Assembly: GCA_036500965.1 (NCBI GenBank) | Contig: DASYBC010000001.1 | Span: forward strand, 1 to 24,804 | Direction: 5' to 3' | DNA: 24,804 bases | Source: AP-15 sp036500965 | GTDB taxonomy: Bacteria; Pseudomonadota; Alphaproteobacteria; ATCC43930; CGMCC-115725 | Part shown: in pieces, positions 1-7,129 of the stretch | Layout: the number at the start of each line of letters is the position of its first letter | How positions within the stretch are numbered: the stretch's first letter is position 1 | Position numbers and translations under genes: made by a program | Notes under the pieces: generated by a model | Seen by the model: only the letters and a program-made list of their open reading frames with translations | What the model was told of the DNA's origin: nothing | Databases searched by the model: none

Positions 1-2
1 CG

Positions 3-1190
3 ATGGCCGATGCGCGGGAGGCGATGGAGCGGCTCAACGCTGAGGCCGGGAAACATCACATCTGGCTGCGCACGCAGGCCAATGCGCCGGCGCAGCGCCC
101 GTGGTTCCGCGACACCGCGATCGATGCCGAGGGACGGATTGCCGGCGGGCGGGTCGGGGCGAACCAGATGAAGGCGGCGCCGCATCATTGGCGCTGGGAC
201 GCGATCGGCCCCTATCTCGACCGCATCGCCGAGATCGCCCGCGACGCGGTCGAGGGTGGCGGCGCCTCGCCGATCGAGTTTGCGGACCGGCAGCAATTCC
301 TCCTCGTCAATCCGGGGCTCGGCGGGCGGCTCCAGGTCGCCAGCACGATCCGCTGCGCGGTGTCGATCTACAACCCCGGCGATGTCGCGCCGGTTCACAT
401 CCACACGCCGAACGCCAGCCGCACGATCCTCTCGGAGAACGGTGGCTATACGACGATCGAGGGCGAGCGCTGCGAAGCGGCGCGCAGCGACCTGATCCTG
501 ACCCCGAACGGGACCTGGCACGACCATGGCAATGACGGCGCCGACCCGGTCATATGGATCGACGTCCTCGACTTCCCGCTGATGGAGTTTCTCGACTGCG
601 TGTGGCTCGACGAGGAGTTCCCCGGTGCTGCCAAAGGCAACGCCCGCGCCCAGGCGGTCGTGCAAAATGCCGGGTATTCGCAGCGTCTTTACGGCCGGGG
701 CGGGCTGGTGCCGGGGTCGGTTTCGCACCAGCGCGGGTTCGGCGAGCGCACCTCGCCGATGTTCCACTACCGCGGCGCCGAGGTGCGCGCCGCTCTCGAC
801 GGGCTGCGCGACGAGCCCGGCGACCCCTATGAGGGCGTCACCTTGCGCTTTGTCAACCCGGCGACCGGCGCCGCTGTGTTCCCGACGCTCGACTACCGGG
901 CGGTGCTGCTGCGGCCTGGCGCGGAGACGCGCTTCAAGCGCGAGACCGCCGGCACCCTCTACCAAGTCATCGACGGCAGCGGCACGACCGAGATCGCCGG
1001 TCGGCAGATCGAATGGCAGCGAAACGATATTTTCGTCGTGCCGGGCTTCGCCTGGCGCCGCCACCTCAACCGCGGCGGCACCGACGCGGTTCTCTACGCC
1101 GTTTCCGACATGCCGCTTCTCGAAAAGATCGGCCAGTACCGTGCCCAAGGCCGGCTGCCGGACGACACCGTCACTGAGCTCGCCCCCTGA
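3..1190 (+). CDS. Gentisate 1,2-dioxygenase-like bicupin protein
   Basis: This is a two-cupin protein of the gentisate 1,2-dioxygenase / 1-hydroxy-2-naphthoate dioxygenase type, Fe(II) enzymes that open aromatic rings between adjacent carboxyl- and hydroxyl-bearing carbons. The first cupin carries the iron-site pattern: H132 and H134 in APVHIHTPNAS, and H173 in TWHDHG. Preceding ENPGL-like (LVNPGL, about 101-106) and following DVLDFPLMEF text is typical of the family. The second cupin (about 280-375) has the fold pattern (YQVIDGSGTTEI) but lacks a clear HxH. The 395 residues are close to full family length. The ATG at position 3 sits on the window edge, so no ribosome site is visible and the true start may lie upstream. 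No other aromatic-degradation gene is nearby, so the substrate is unknown. The family is secure; gentisate specificity is inference. Confidence 0.85.
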   Translation: MADAREAMERLNAEAGKHHIWLRTQANAPAQRPWFRDTAIDAEGRIAGGRVGANQMKAAPHHWRWDAIGPYLDRIAEIARDAVEGGGASPIEFADRQQFLLVNPGLGGRLQVASTIRCAVSIYNPGDVAPVHIHTPNASRTILSENGGYTTIEGERCEAARSDLILTPNGTWHDHGNDGADPVIWIDVLDFPLMEFLDCVWLDEEFPGAAKGNARAQAVVQNAGYSQRLYGRGGLVPGSVSHQRGFGERTSPMFHYRGAEVRAALDGLRDEPGDPYEGVTLRFVNPATGAAVFPTLDYRAVLLRPGAETRFKRETAGTLYQVIDGSGTTEIAGRQIEWQRNDIFVVPGFAWRRHLNRGGTDAVLYAVSDMPLLEKIGQYRAQGRLPDDTVTELAP

Positions 1191-1193
1191 TTC

Positions 1194-1300
1194 TCCTGGT
1201 CATGGCCGGACTTGTTCCGGCAATCCACGCCTTGGCCACCGTTGCGGACGACTGGAAGACAGTCGTGGACGGCCGGATAACGCCCGGACGAGGGGTTCTG
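1194..1300. repeat. REP-like palindromic intergenic element, GCCGGA type
   Basis: The gap between the bicupin and DUF4239 genes holds two perfect hairpins. GCCGGA (1205-1210) pairs with TCCGGC (1216-1221) over a 5-nt loop. ACGACTG (1248-1254) pairs with CAGTCGT (1260-1266) over GAAGA. TCCACG (1224-1229) can alternatively pair with CGTGGA (1264-1269). The left part strongly resembles the dispersed GTCATGGCCGG...CCATCCACG palindromes that I know from Bradyrhizobium and related genomes. The exact borders are my estimate. It may also help end transcription of the upstream gene, although no T-run follows. Confidence 0.6.
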
Positions 1301-1364
1301 GGTTGTTTTGCACATTCACTATACAGCGGGGTTTCGCGGACCAGACCGCGGCGCGGCAAGGGGG

Positions 1365-2171
1365 ATGATGAGCGAGGTTTGGGATTCGGCGATCCTGCTG
1401 CTGATCCTGCTCGGCGGCAGCGTCTGCGGTGTGATCGCGCGGCCGTTTCTGTCCGAGCGGCACCGCAGCGCCGCGACAACCGACCTGATCCGCCTGGTGG
1501 TGACGATGCTGGTGACCTTCGCCGCCCTGGTGCTGGGTTTGCTGACCACCTCAGTCAAGGCGTCGTTCGATGACGTCGACAATGATCTGCGCAGCTTTGC
1601 CATCAACATCATCCAGCTCGACCGGTCGCTGCGCCAATACGGCAGCGAGGCCGCCCCGGCGCGCGTGCTGCTGCGCAGCTATACCGCAGCGGCAATCGCC
1701 TCGACCTGGACGACCGAGCCGAAGCCGCCCGGCAATTATTACCCAACGGTAATCACGCCGCCGCCCTCGGCGGATTCGATCGAGAGCACCAGCCTCGGCG
1801 ACATGCTGACCCGGCTCGAGATCGAGCTGCGCCGGCTCGAACCGATGGACCCGATGCACCGCCGGCTCGCGCCGGTGATCCTGAACGAATTTGAGCGCAT
1901 GACCCGGATGCGCTGGCGGCTGATCGAGGAGGCGCACAGCTCGATCTCGATGCCGTTCTACATCGTGCTGGCGCTTTGGCTGGTCATCGTGTTCGCCAGC
2001 TTTGGCTTGAGCGCGCCGCGAAACATCCTCTCCTACATCACGATCTTTTTAGGGGCATTGTCGATTGCCTTGGTGATCTATGTGATCCTCGATCTCGATA
2101 CGCCGTTCACCGGCGTCATGATGGTCTCGAGCCAGCCGATGCACGACGCGCTGGCCGAGCTCAGCCGATAA
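1365..2171 (+). CDS. DUF4239 (bestrophin-like domain) membrane protein
   Basis: A predicted inner-membrane protein of about 268 residues, with two hydrophobic helices near the N-terminus (ILLLILLGGSVCGVIA and LVVTMLVTFAALVLGLL) and two near the C-terminus (FYIVLALWLVIVFASF and SYITIFLGALSIALVIYVIL). A polar central region of about 130 residues lies between them. The order, the R-P-F-L-S-E-R-H stretch after helix 1 and DLDTPFTG after helix 4 are typical of the DUF4239 family, whose function is not established. I chose the ATGATG pair at 1365/1368 because AAGGGGG lies directly upstream and the hydrophobic helix begins soon after; an in-frame ATG at 1308 would add 19 residues overlapping the repeat region. 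It stands alone between unrelated genes. Confidence 0.8.
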   Translation: MMSEVWDSAILLLILLGGSVCGVIARPFLSERHRSAATTDLIRLVVTMLVTFAALVLGLLTTSVKASFDDVDNDLRSFAINIIQLDRSLRQYGSEAAPARVLLRSYTAAAIASTWTTEPKPPGNYYPTVITPPPSADSIESTSLGDMLTRLEIELRRLEPMDPMHRRLAPVILNEFERMTRMRWRLIEEAHSSISMPFYIVLALWLVIVFASFGLSAPRNILSYITIFLGALSIALVIYVILDLDTPFTGVMMVSSQPMHDALAELSR

Positions 2172-2232
2172 AGACGCGCGGGCGCGGCACGGCTAAGATC
2201 GGCGGCGCGCGATCGCCTCACCGGAGCAGGCC

Positions 2233-3444
2233 ATGCCCGAATTCCTGACGCTCGACGACATCGATGTTCGCGGCAAGCGGGTGCTGCTGCGCGCCGATCT
2301 CAATGTCCCGGTGAAGGACGGCGCGGTCACCGATGCGACCCGCGTGGAACGCCTCGCGCCGACGATCGAGGCGTTGATCGACAAGGGTGCGGCCGTCGTC
2401 GTGATGTCGCATTTCGGCCGGCCCGAGGGCAGGCCCGACCCGAAATTCTCGCTGCGCCCGGTGCTGGCGCCGCTGCGCCGGGCGCTCGGCGGCCGCGAGG
2501 TCGCGTTTGCCGAGGATTGCGTCGGCGAGAAGGCCCGGCGGGTGGTCGCGGCGCTGGAGCCGGGGCAGGTGGCGCTCCTTGAAAACCTGCGGTTTCATCC
2601 AGGCGAAGAGGCGAACTCGCCCGATTTTGCCAAGGCATTGGCCGAGCTCGGCGAGGTCTATGTCGACGATGCGTTCTCGGCGGCGCATCGCGCGCACGCC
2701 TCGATCGCGGCCTTGGCGCGGCTCTTGCCGGCCGCGGCCGGCAAGCTGATGCAAGCCGAGCTTGAGGCGCTGTCGGCCGCGCTCGAGCACCCGCAGCGGC
2801 CGGTGGCGGCACTGGTCGGCGGCGCCAAGGTCTCGACCAAGCTCGACCTGTTGCGCTTTATCGTCGGCAAGGTCGAGGTCCTGGCGATTGGCGGGGCGAT
2901 GGCCAACACGATGCTCTACGCCCAGGGGATCGCCGTCGGCCGCTCGCTCTGCGAGCGCGACATGGCGGAGAACGCGCGGCAAATCCTGACCCTCGCCGGC
3001 GAGCGCCATTGCCGCGTGATCCTGCCCGAGGACGCCGTCGTTGCCGCCGAGCTGTCGCCGACTGCCCCCTCGCGCACCGTTGCGATCGAGGCGGTGGCCG
3101 AGGATATGATGATCCTCGACATCGGCCCCAAGACGGTGGCGCGCATCGGCGCCGCGCTTGAGGACGCGCGCTCGCTCGTCTGGAACGGGCCGCTCGGCGC
3201 CTTCGAGACGCCTCCCTTCGACCGCAGCACCGTCGCGGTGGCGCGAAAAGCCGCCGAGCTGACCCGCGCCGGCCGGCTGCGCAGCGTCGCCGGCGGCGGC
3301 GATACGGTGGCCGCCCTGGCCGCGGCCGCGATGACCGACGCGCTCTCCTATGTCTCGACCGCCGGCGGCGCCTTTCTCGAATGGCTGGAGGGGCGGGAAT
3401 TGCCCGGGGTCGCGGCGCTGGTCGCAGCCGCTCGGCGCGATTGA
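2233..3444 (+). CDS. pgk: Phosphoglycerate kinase
   Basis: Cytosolic phosphoglycerate kinase, which transfers phosphate between 1,3-bisphosphoglycerate and ADP in glycolysis and runs in reverse in gluconeogenesis and the Calvin cycle. Signatures in order: the N-terminal substrate-binding motif RADLNVP (20-26), SHFGRP (59-64), the DAFSAAHRAHAS segment, the hinge and nucleotide-domain GGAKVSTK, WNGPLGAFE, and the C-terminal GGGDT loop (354-358) followed by STAGGAFLEWLEG. At 403 residues it matches the usual 390-410. The ATG at 2233 is preceded by GGAGCAGG. The usual partners gap, fba and tkt are absent from the window, so this copy is separated from the central glycolytic cluster seen in many alphaproteobacteria. 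No broken motif is seen. Confidence 0.97.
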   Translation: MPEFLTLDDIDVRGKRVLLRADLNVPVKDGAVTDATRVERLAPTIEALIDKGAAVVVMSHFGRPEGRPDPKFSLRPVLAPLRRALGGREVAFAEDCVGEKARRVVAALEPGQVALLENLRFHPGEEANSPDFAKALAELGEVYVDDAFSAAHRAHASIAALARLLPAAAGKLMQAELEALSAALEHPQRPVAALVGGAKVSTKLDLLRFIVGKVEVLAIGGAMANTMLYAQGIAVGRSLCERDMAENARQILTLAGERHCRVILPEDAVVAAELSPTAPSRTVAIEAVAEDMMILDIGPKTVARIGAALEDARSLVWNGPLGAFETPPFDRSTVAVARKAAELTRAGRLRSVAGGGDTVAALAAAAMTDALSYVSTAGGAFLEWLEGRELPGVAALVAAARRD

Positions 3445-3492
3445 CGCGCATATCACAACCAGCCAAAGTCCGCCCGGCACAGGAGACGCGCA

Positions 3493-4233
3493 ATGCTGGC
3501 TTCTGACGTGATGACCCGCGACATCGTCTCGATCGGACCCGGCGCGCCGATCCGAGAGGCGCTCCGGCTGATGCTCGACCGTAAGATCAGCGGTCTTCCG
3601 GTCGTGGACGGCGCCGGCAAGCTGGTCGGGATCCTGACCGAAGGCGATCTGCTGCACCGCAGCGAGATCGCCACCGAGCGGCATCGCTGGCATTGGCTCG
3701 AATTCGTCATGGGTCCGGCGCGCATGGCCGAAGAATACGTCAAGACCCATGGGCGGGTAATCGAGGAGCTGATGACCCGTGAGGTCGTCACGGTTGGCGG
3801 CGATACGCCGCTCGGCGAGATCGTGGCGCTGATGGAGCGTCGGCGGATAAAGCGGGTGCCGGTCATCGACGGCGACGCGCTCGTCGGCATCGTCAGCCGC
3901 GCCGACCTGCTCGCCGCCCTGGCGCGGGCGCTTGATGCGCAGCAAGCCCCGGCCGGTGGCGACGAGGAGATCCGGCGGTGCGTCCTCGCCGAATTGGCGA
4001 AGGCGAACTGGGCGCCGCGGGCCGGGCTGACCATCACCGTCAGCGACGGCGTTGTCGCTCTCGAGGGGGTCGTCTTTGACGAGCACGAACGCGCGGCATT
4101 GCGGGTCGCGGCCGAGAACGTCCCGGGAATCAAGGGAATATCTGACCGGCTGGTCTGGGTCGAGCCGGTTTCGGGGACCGTTATCGACGCCGAGCCGGCG
4201 GCGGCGCCCGCAAGCGCGCGAGGCCTGGCCTGA
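3493..4233 (+). CDS. CBS-CBS-BON domain protein
   Basis: A soluble 246-residue protein with two CBS motifs (about 4-58 and 91-145; note KISGLPVVD...GILTEGDLL and RIKRVPVID...GIVSRADLL) followed by a BON domain (about 156-223; ITVSDGVVALEGVV...VPGIKGISDRL). CBS pairs usually bind adenosine nucleotides and regulate a partner; BON domains are linked to phospholipid or envelope association. No signal peptide or membrane helix is visible, so a cytoplasmic location is likely. The ATG at 3493 lies 48 nt after pgk, with AGGAGA 8-13 bases ahead of it, so the pair may be co-transcribed. The combination is common in alphaproteobacteria and its ligand is unknown. The domain assignment is secure and the role is open. 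Confidence 0.88.
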   Translation: MLASDVMTRDIVSIGPGAPIREALRLMLDRKISGLPVVDGAGKLVGILTEGDLLHRSEIATERHRWHWLEFVMGPARMAEEYVKTHGRVIEELMTREVVTVGGDTPLGEIVALMERRRIKRVPVIDGDALVGIVSRADLLAALARALDAQQAPAGGDEEIRRCVLAELAKANWAPRAGLTITVSDGVVALEGVVFDEHERAALRVAAENVPGIKGISDRLVWVEPVSGTVIDAEPAAAPASARGLA

Positions 4234-4299
4234 GCGATGCCTGGCCTGACCTGCGAATGGCGGGCCGCGCGCTTCCGGGCAGGAACGGGAAAGAGGAAA

Positions 4300-4515
4300 A
4301 TGCGCCGATCGCGGTCGATCGCCGCCGTTTTCGCCGGCGCTATTGCCCTCGGCACTGCCGCCGTGGCCGCACCGCCGGCGCCAAACCGTGCCGCGCTTGC
4401 GCCGACGCCAAGCATCGTGCGTGCCGACGCCCGATGCGGGCATGGCTGGCATTGGGTCCCGCCGGGCTATGCCAGGCACGGCAAGTGGCGCGACGGGCAC
4501 TGCGCGCCCAATTGA
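4300..4515 (+). CDS. Small secreted His/Trp/Cys-rich protein
   Basis: A 71-residue protein starting at the ATG at 4300, preceded by AAGAGGAAA. It has a positively charged N-terminus (MRRSRS), a hydrophobic stretch (7-22) and a likely signal peptidase site AVA|A after residue 23. The mature part ends in a compact motif with C46, H48, W50, H51, W52, H60, W63, H67 and C68, of the GHGWHWVPPGYARHGKW type. I recognise similar short periplasmic proteins in Bradyrhizobium and related genomes, but none with a known role. The spacing of His and Cys would suit metal or heme binding or a disulphide, which is inference. A longer frame starting at 4237 is open but would bury the signal peptide. Confidence 0.7.
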   Translation: MRRSRSIAAVFAGAIALGTAAVAAPPAPNRAALAPTPSIVRADARCGHGWHWVPPGYARHGKWRDGHCAPN

Positions 4516-4622
4516 CCGGTTCGAGGTCGCATCGCTGTTTGCTGCGAATGCTGCGCTGCGACAACGATACGCAATTCTCAGCGGCGCTCTCGGAAGTTGA
4601 GATTGCTGACTCGGGCAAGATA

Positions 4623-4685
4623 AGCCTCCATGATCCCTTTAGGCTCCGGGTGAAGCCGCGGGCATCAACCGCGGAGGGCACCCGG
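4623..4685. other. Adjacent nested hairpins, candidate structured RNA or terminator
   Basis: AGCCT (near 4623) can pair with AGGCT (near 4641). Immediately after it, CCGGGTG (4646-4652) pairs perfectly with CACCCGG (4679-4685). Inside that outer stem CCGCGG (4656-4661) pairs with CCGCGG (4669-4674) over a 7-base loop. No run of T follows, so a classical intrinsic terminator is not supported. It lies about 110 bases after the small secreted gene, and upstream of the promoter candidate at 4765. It could be a 3'-end structure of the upstream transcript or part of a small RNA. Confidence 0.4.
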
Positions 4686-4764
4686 GTTTGCTTTAACCAA
4701 GCTTGGCTCTCAACGGATTGATCGCGGCCATAGGGCGGTTTCGGGGCTTGACCGAGACGCTTAG

Positions 4765-4793
4765 TTGACAAATAAATGACGCTAAGGTTTATG
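4765..4793 (+). promoter_or_regulatory. Sigma70-like promoter candidate
   Basis: A perfect TTGACA (-35 type, 4765-4770) is followed after 17 bases by TTTATG (4788-4793), a weak -10 match. It sits in a locally AT-richer stretch and points toward the SEL1/TAXI gene pair, leaving a leader of about 220 bases before the ATG at 5022. No experimental support; the weak -10 limits confidence. Confidence 0.35.
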
Positions 4794-5021
4794 CCGTTGT
4801 TTTCCGCGCCCAACAAGCGAGCGGTCGCGCGAGGCTGCGCCACGTTGCCCGCAACGGCAGCGCGGGGCGGTCGTGGCGAGAACCGACGGCGATAATCTGA
4901 TCTCGGCGGCCCAGGCCCGAACTTTCACAGGCGTCGGTTCCACAGGATGCAGCGGCGTAAGCCTGATGATGCGCTGATCCGCCCTTCCCGCCCGGGTCTT
5001 GCCGGGGAAGACGGCGTCGCT

Positions 5022-5948
5022 ATGAATGCAAATCAAGCGGCACGAGAGGTTCGCATCGTTGCTGCGGGAGCGCCGCTCGGCATTGCGCCGCGGGGTGGCG
5101 CCCAGGGGCCGATCCTCGTTTCTGGCACGCTCTCAGCAAAGCAGCGCCGGCATGGCGGAGAGGAACAGCCGGCCCCTGCCGTCGCCCGCTGGGCCGAGGA
5201 GTCGAATGCGGCGAATGATTTGTTGCCGCCGCTGCTGATGCCGGCCGATCGGGGGGCGATCGCCTTCCGCTGCGACCGCGGGGCGGCGCTCGGTGTTGTT
5301 GCTCATCTCATCGCCATCGCGATCGTGGCCGTGACGACGACCCTGGTTTTCTTTGGCATCGCATTTGTTCAGCTGCGGCCGCAGGCCAAGGCGGTCGAGC
5401 AGCAGCTGCCCCCGACGCCCAGCGCCGTTGTCGCGGCCGTGCCGGCAAGCACTCTGCCGGGGCGTGGCATTGCGGCCAAGGCCGGCCCGGTGGCGGCTCA
5501 CCTGTCTAAACCGATGCCGGCGCCACGCCTGGACAGCGCCGCGCCGATCCCCGCGCCGGGCCCAAAGCTCGCCGGCCTCACGCCAAAAACGGTCACGGCC
5601 GCGGCGACAGCAACCGGCGTGGCCGGTGTGAGCCGACGCGTCGCCGGGCGTTCTCCCGATGGTCGGGCTGCTGATGATCAGGCGGCCGGGCTGGTGACGC
5701 GCGGCGACGTGTTTCTGCGCGCCGGCGACATTGCCTCGGCGCGGCTCTTCTATGAGCGCGCGGCCGATGGCGGCAACGGGCAGGCGGCGCTGCGGGCGGG
5801 TGCGACCTTCGACCCGATTTTTCTCGCCAGCATCGGCCTGCGCGGCCTGCGCGGCGACCCGGCGCGGGCGCTCGACTGGTATCATCGGGCCCTCGCCCTC
5901 GGTGCCAACAACGCTAAACCTTACCTGCAGCGGCTTGAAAACAGATGA
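5022..5948 (+). CDS. Membrane-anchored SEL1-repeat protein
   Basis: A 308-residue protein with a polar N-terminal part (1-85), one strong membrane helix (about 90-117; ALGVVAHLIAIAIVAVTTT and onward), a long Ala/Pro/Lys linker (about 118-210) and a C-terminal SEL1/TPR-like region. Its key text is RGDVFLRAGDIASARLFYERAADGGNGQAALRAG and GDPARALDWYHRALALGANNAKPYLQRL, two helix-pair repeats of the SEL1 kind, which usually mediate protein contacts. The C-terminal repeats are likely periplasmic, which is inference. The ATG at 5022 is preceded by GGGGAAG at a rather long 12-base spacing; the in-frame ATG at 4947 would add 25 residues and has no better site. The stop is 1 nt before the next start, so it is probably translated together with the TAXI-type binding protein. 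Confidence 0.72.
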   Translation: MNANQAAREVRIVAAGAPLGIAPRGGAQGPILVSGTLSAKQRRHGGEEQPAPAVARWAEESNAANDLLPPLLMPADRGAIAFRCDRGAALGVVAHLIAIAIVAVTTTLVFFGIAFVQLRPQAKAVEQQLPPTPSAVVAAVPASTLPGRGIAAKAGPVAAHLSKPMPAPRLDSAAPIPAPGPKLAGLTPKTVTAAATATGVAGVSRRVAGRSPDGRAADDQAAGLVTRGDVFLRAGDIASARLFYERAADGGNGQAALRAGATFDPIFLASIGLRGLRGDPARALDWYHRALALGANNAKPYLQRLENR

Positions 5949-5949
5949 C

Positions 5950-7083
5950 ATGGTGGGCACCGTGAGCAACCGCATTGTCGCCGCCCTATTGCTCGCAGCG
6001 CTCCTCGGCTGGGCTCCATTTGCGGGCGCGGCGCGTTACGCGGCGCCGCCGGCCGCGATCGCCGTCAACCGTGGCGTTGTCGAGCTGGAGACCGGGCGGG
6101 CCTCTGGGATTTCGGTGCGCATCGCCGAGGATCTGGCCAATGTCGTCGACGACGGCGCCACCAGGCGGGTCCTGCCGGTCGTCGGCAAAGGCGCGCTGCA
6201 GAACATTTCCGACCTCGACCTACTGCATGGCGTCGATATGGCCATCCTGCAGGACGACGTGCTCAATTATGCCCGCCAGCAGGGTCTCTATCCTGGGATC
6301 GAGAACCGGATCAGCTACATCGCCAAGCTCTATAACGAGGAGTTCCATCTGCTGGCACGGCGCGACATCAAGACGGTCGCCGACCTCGCCAATCAGAAGG
6401 TCAATGTCGATCTGCGCGGGGCCGGCACCGCGATCACGGCGGACCGGCTGTTCGGCCTCTTGCATATTCCGGTCCTGGCCACGAATGACGACCAGGAGGT
6501 GGCGCTCGAAAAGCTGCGCCGCGGCGAGATCGCGGCGCTGGCCTTTGTCGCCGGCAAGCCCGCGCCGCTGTTTCAGGGGCTCGACCGTCGCGACGGGCTG
6601 CATTTCTTGGCGATCCCGGTTACTCCTGCGATTACCGTGGTTTACGTGCCGACGAGCCTCACCGCCGCGGATTACCCGGGCCTCGTGCCGGCCGACCAGC
6701 CGGTCGACACGGTCGCCGTCGGCGCGGTCTTGGCGGTGGCCAATCTGCAGCCCGATTCCGAGCGGTATCGCAACGTGGTCAATTTCGTCGATGCGTTTTT
6801 TACCGGATTTCAGTCGTTGCTGACCCCGGGCCATGACCCGAAATGGCGCGAGGTCAACATCGCCGCCGAGCTTCCCGGCTGGCGCCGCTTTCCGCCGGCG
6901 GCCGACTGGCTGCAGCGCAACACCCAAGCCTCCGCTGCGCCCAGCGAGCAGGACTTGAAGGCAATCTTTGCCCGCTTTATCGACGAGCGGCAGCAGGCGA
7001 GCGGCGAGACGCCATTGACCGAGCAGCAAAAGGACCAGCTGTTCGGTCAGTTCGAGCAGTGGCAAAGGGGGCAGGCGCGCTAA
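5950..7083 (+). CDS. TAXI-family TRAP solute-binding protein, orphan
   Basis: A 377-residue exported protein: hydrophobic signal peptide (about 9-24) with a likely cut AGA|A after residue 27, then a TAXI-type periplasmic binding domain. Recognisable parts are the early GVDMAILQDDVLNYA segment, IKTVADLANQKVNVDLRGAGTAITADRL and the late PVTPAITVVYVPTSLTAADYPGL. TAXI proteins normally deliver dicarboxylates or amino acids such as glutamate to a fused TRAP membrane subunit. No such subunit is in this window. The protein runs about 60-70 residues beyond the binding domain in a polar helical tail (SEQDLKAIFARFIDERQQ onward), unusual for a plain TRAP binding protein. Its ATG lies 1 nt after the SEL1 gene stop. 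It may serve as a sensor or partner of the SEL1 membrane protein rather than a transporter; that is inference. Confidence 0.78.
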   Translation: MVGTVSNRIVAALLLAALLGWAPFAGAARYAAPPAAIAVNRGVVELETGRASGISVRIAEDLANVVDDGATRRVLPVVGKGALQNISDLDLLHGVDMAILQDDVLNYARQQGLYPGIENRISYIAKLYNEEFHLLARRDIKTVADLANQKVNVDLRGAGTAITADRLFGLLHIPVLATNDDQEVALEKLRRGEIAALAFVAGKPAPLFQGLDRRDGLHFLAIPVTPAITVVYVPTSLTAADYPGLVPADQPVDTVAVGAVLAVANLQPDSERYRNVVNFVDAFFTGFQSLLTPGHDPKWREVNIAAELPGWRRFPPAADWLQRNTQASAAPSEQDLKAIFARFIDERQQASGETPLTEQQKDQLFGQFEQWQRGQAR

Positions 7084-7129
7084 AGGTCGCGGCGCTGTCG
7101 CGGTCAGGCCGCCCGGGCGAGGACCGGCA

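Larger units (their letters stand above)
4516..5021. other. Gene-poor intergenic region with hairpins
   Basis: About 500 bases separate the small secreted protein from the SEL1 protein, without a convincing gene. The open frames here have no recognisable domain and no good start. The stretch around 4560-4810 looks less GC-rich than its surroundings. It contains two neighbouring hairpins (4623-4685), a perfect 10-base palindrome CCAAGCTTGG (4697-4706) and a sigma70-like promoter candidate (4765-4793). The remainder up to 5021 shows nothing I can name. Confidence 0.6.

Noticed and set aside
2218..4500. A 760-codon open frame on the minus strand opposite pgk and the CBS-BON gene
   Set aside because: It runs antisense to clearly conserved genes, has low-complexity Arg/Gly/Asp-rich translation with no domain, and is the expected shadow of GC-rich codon use.
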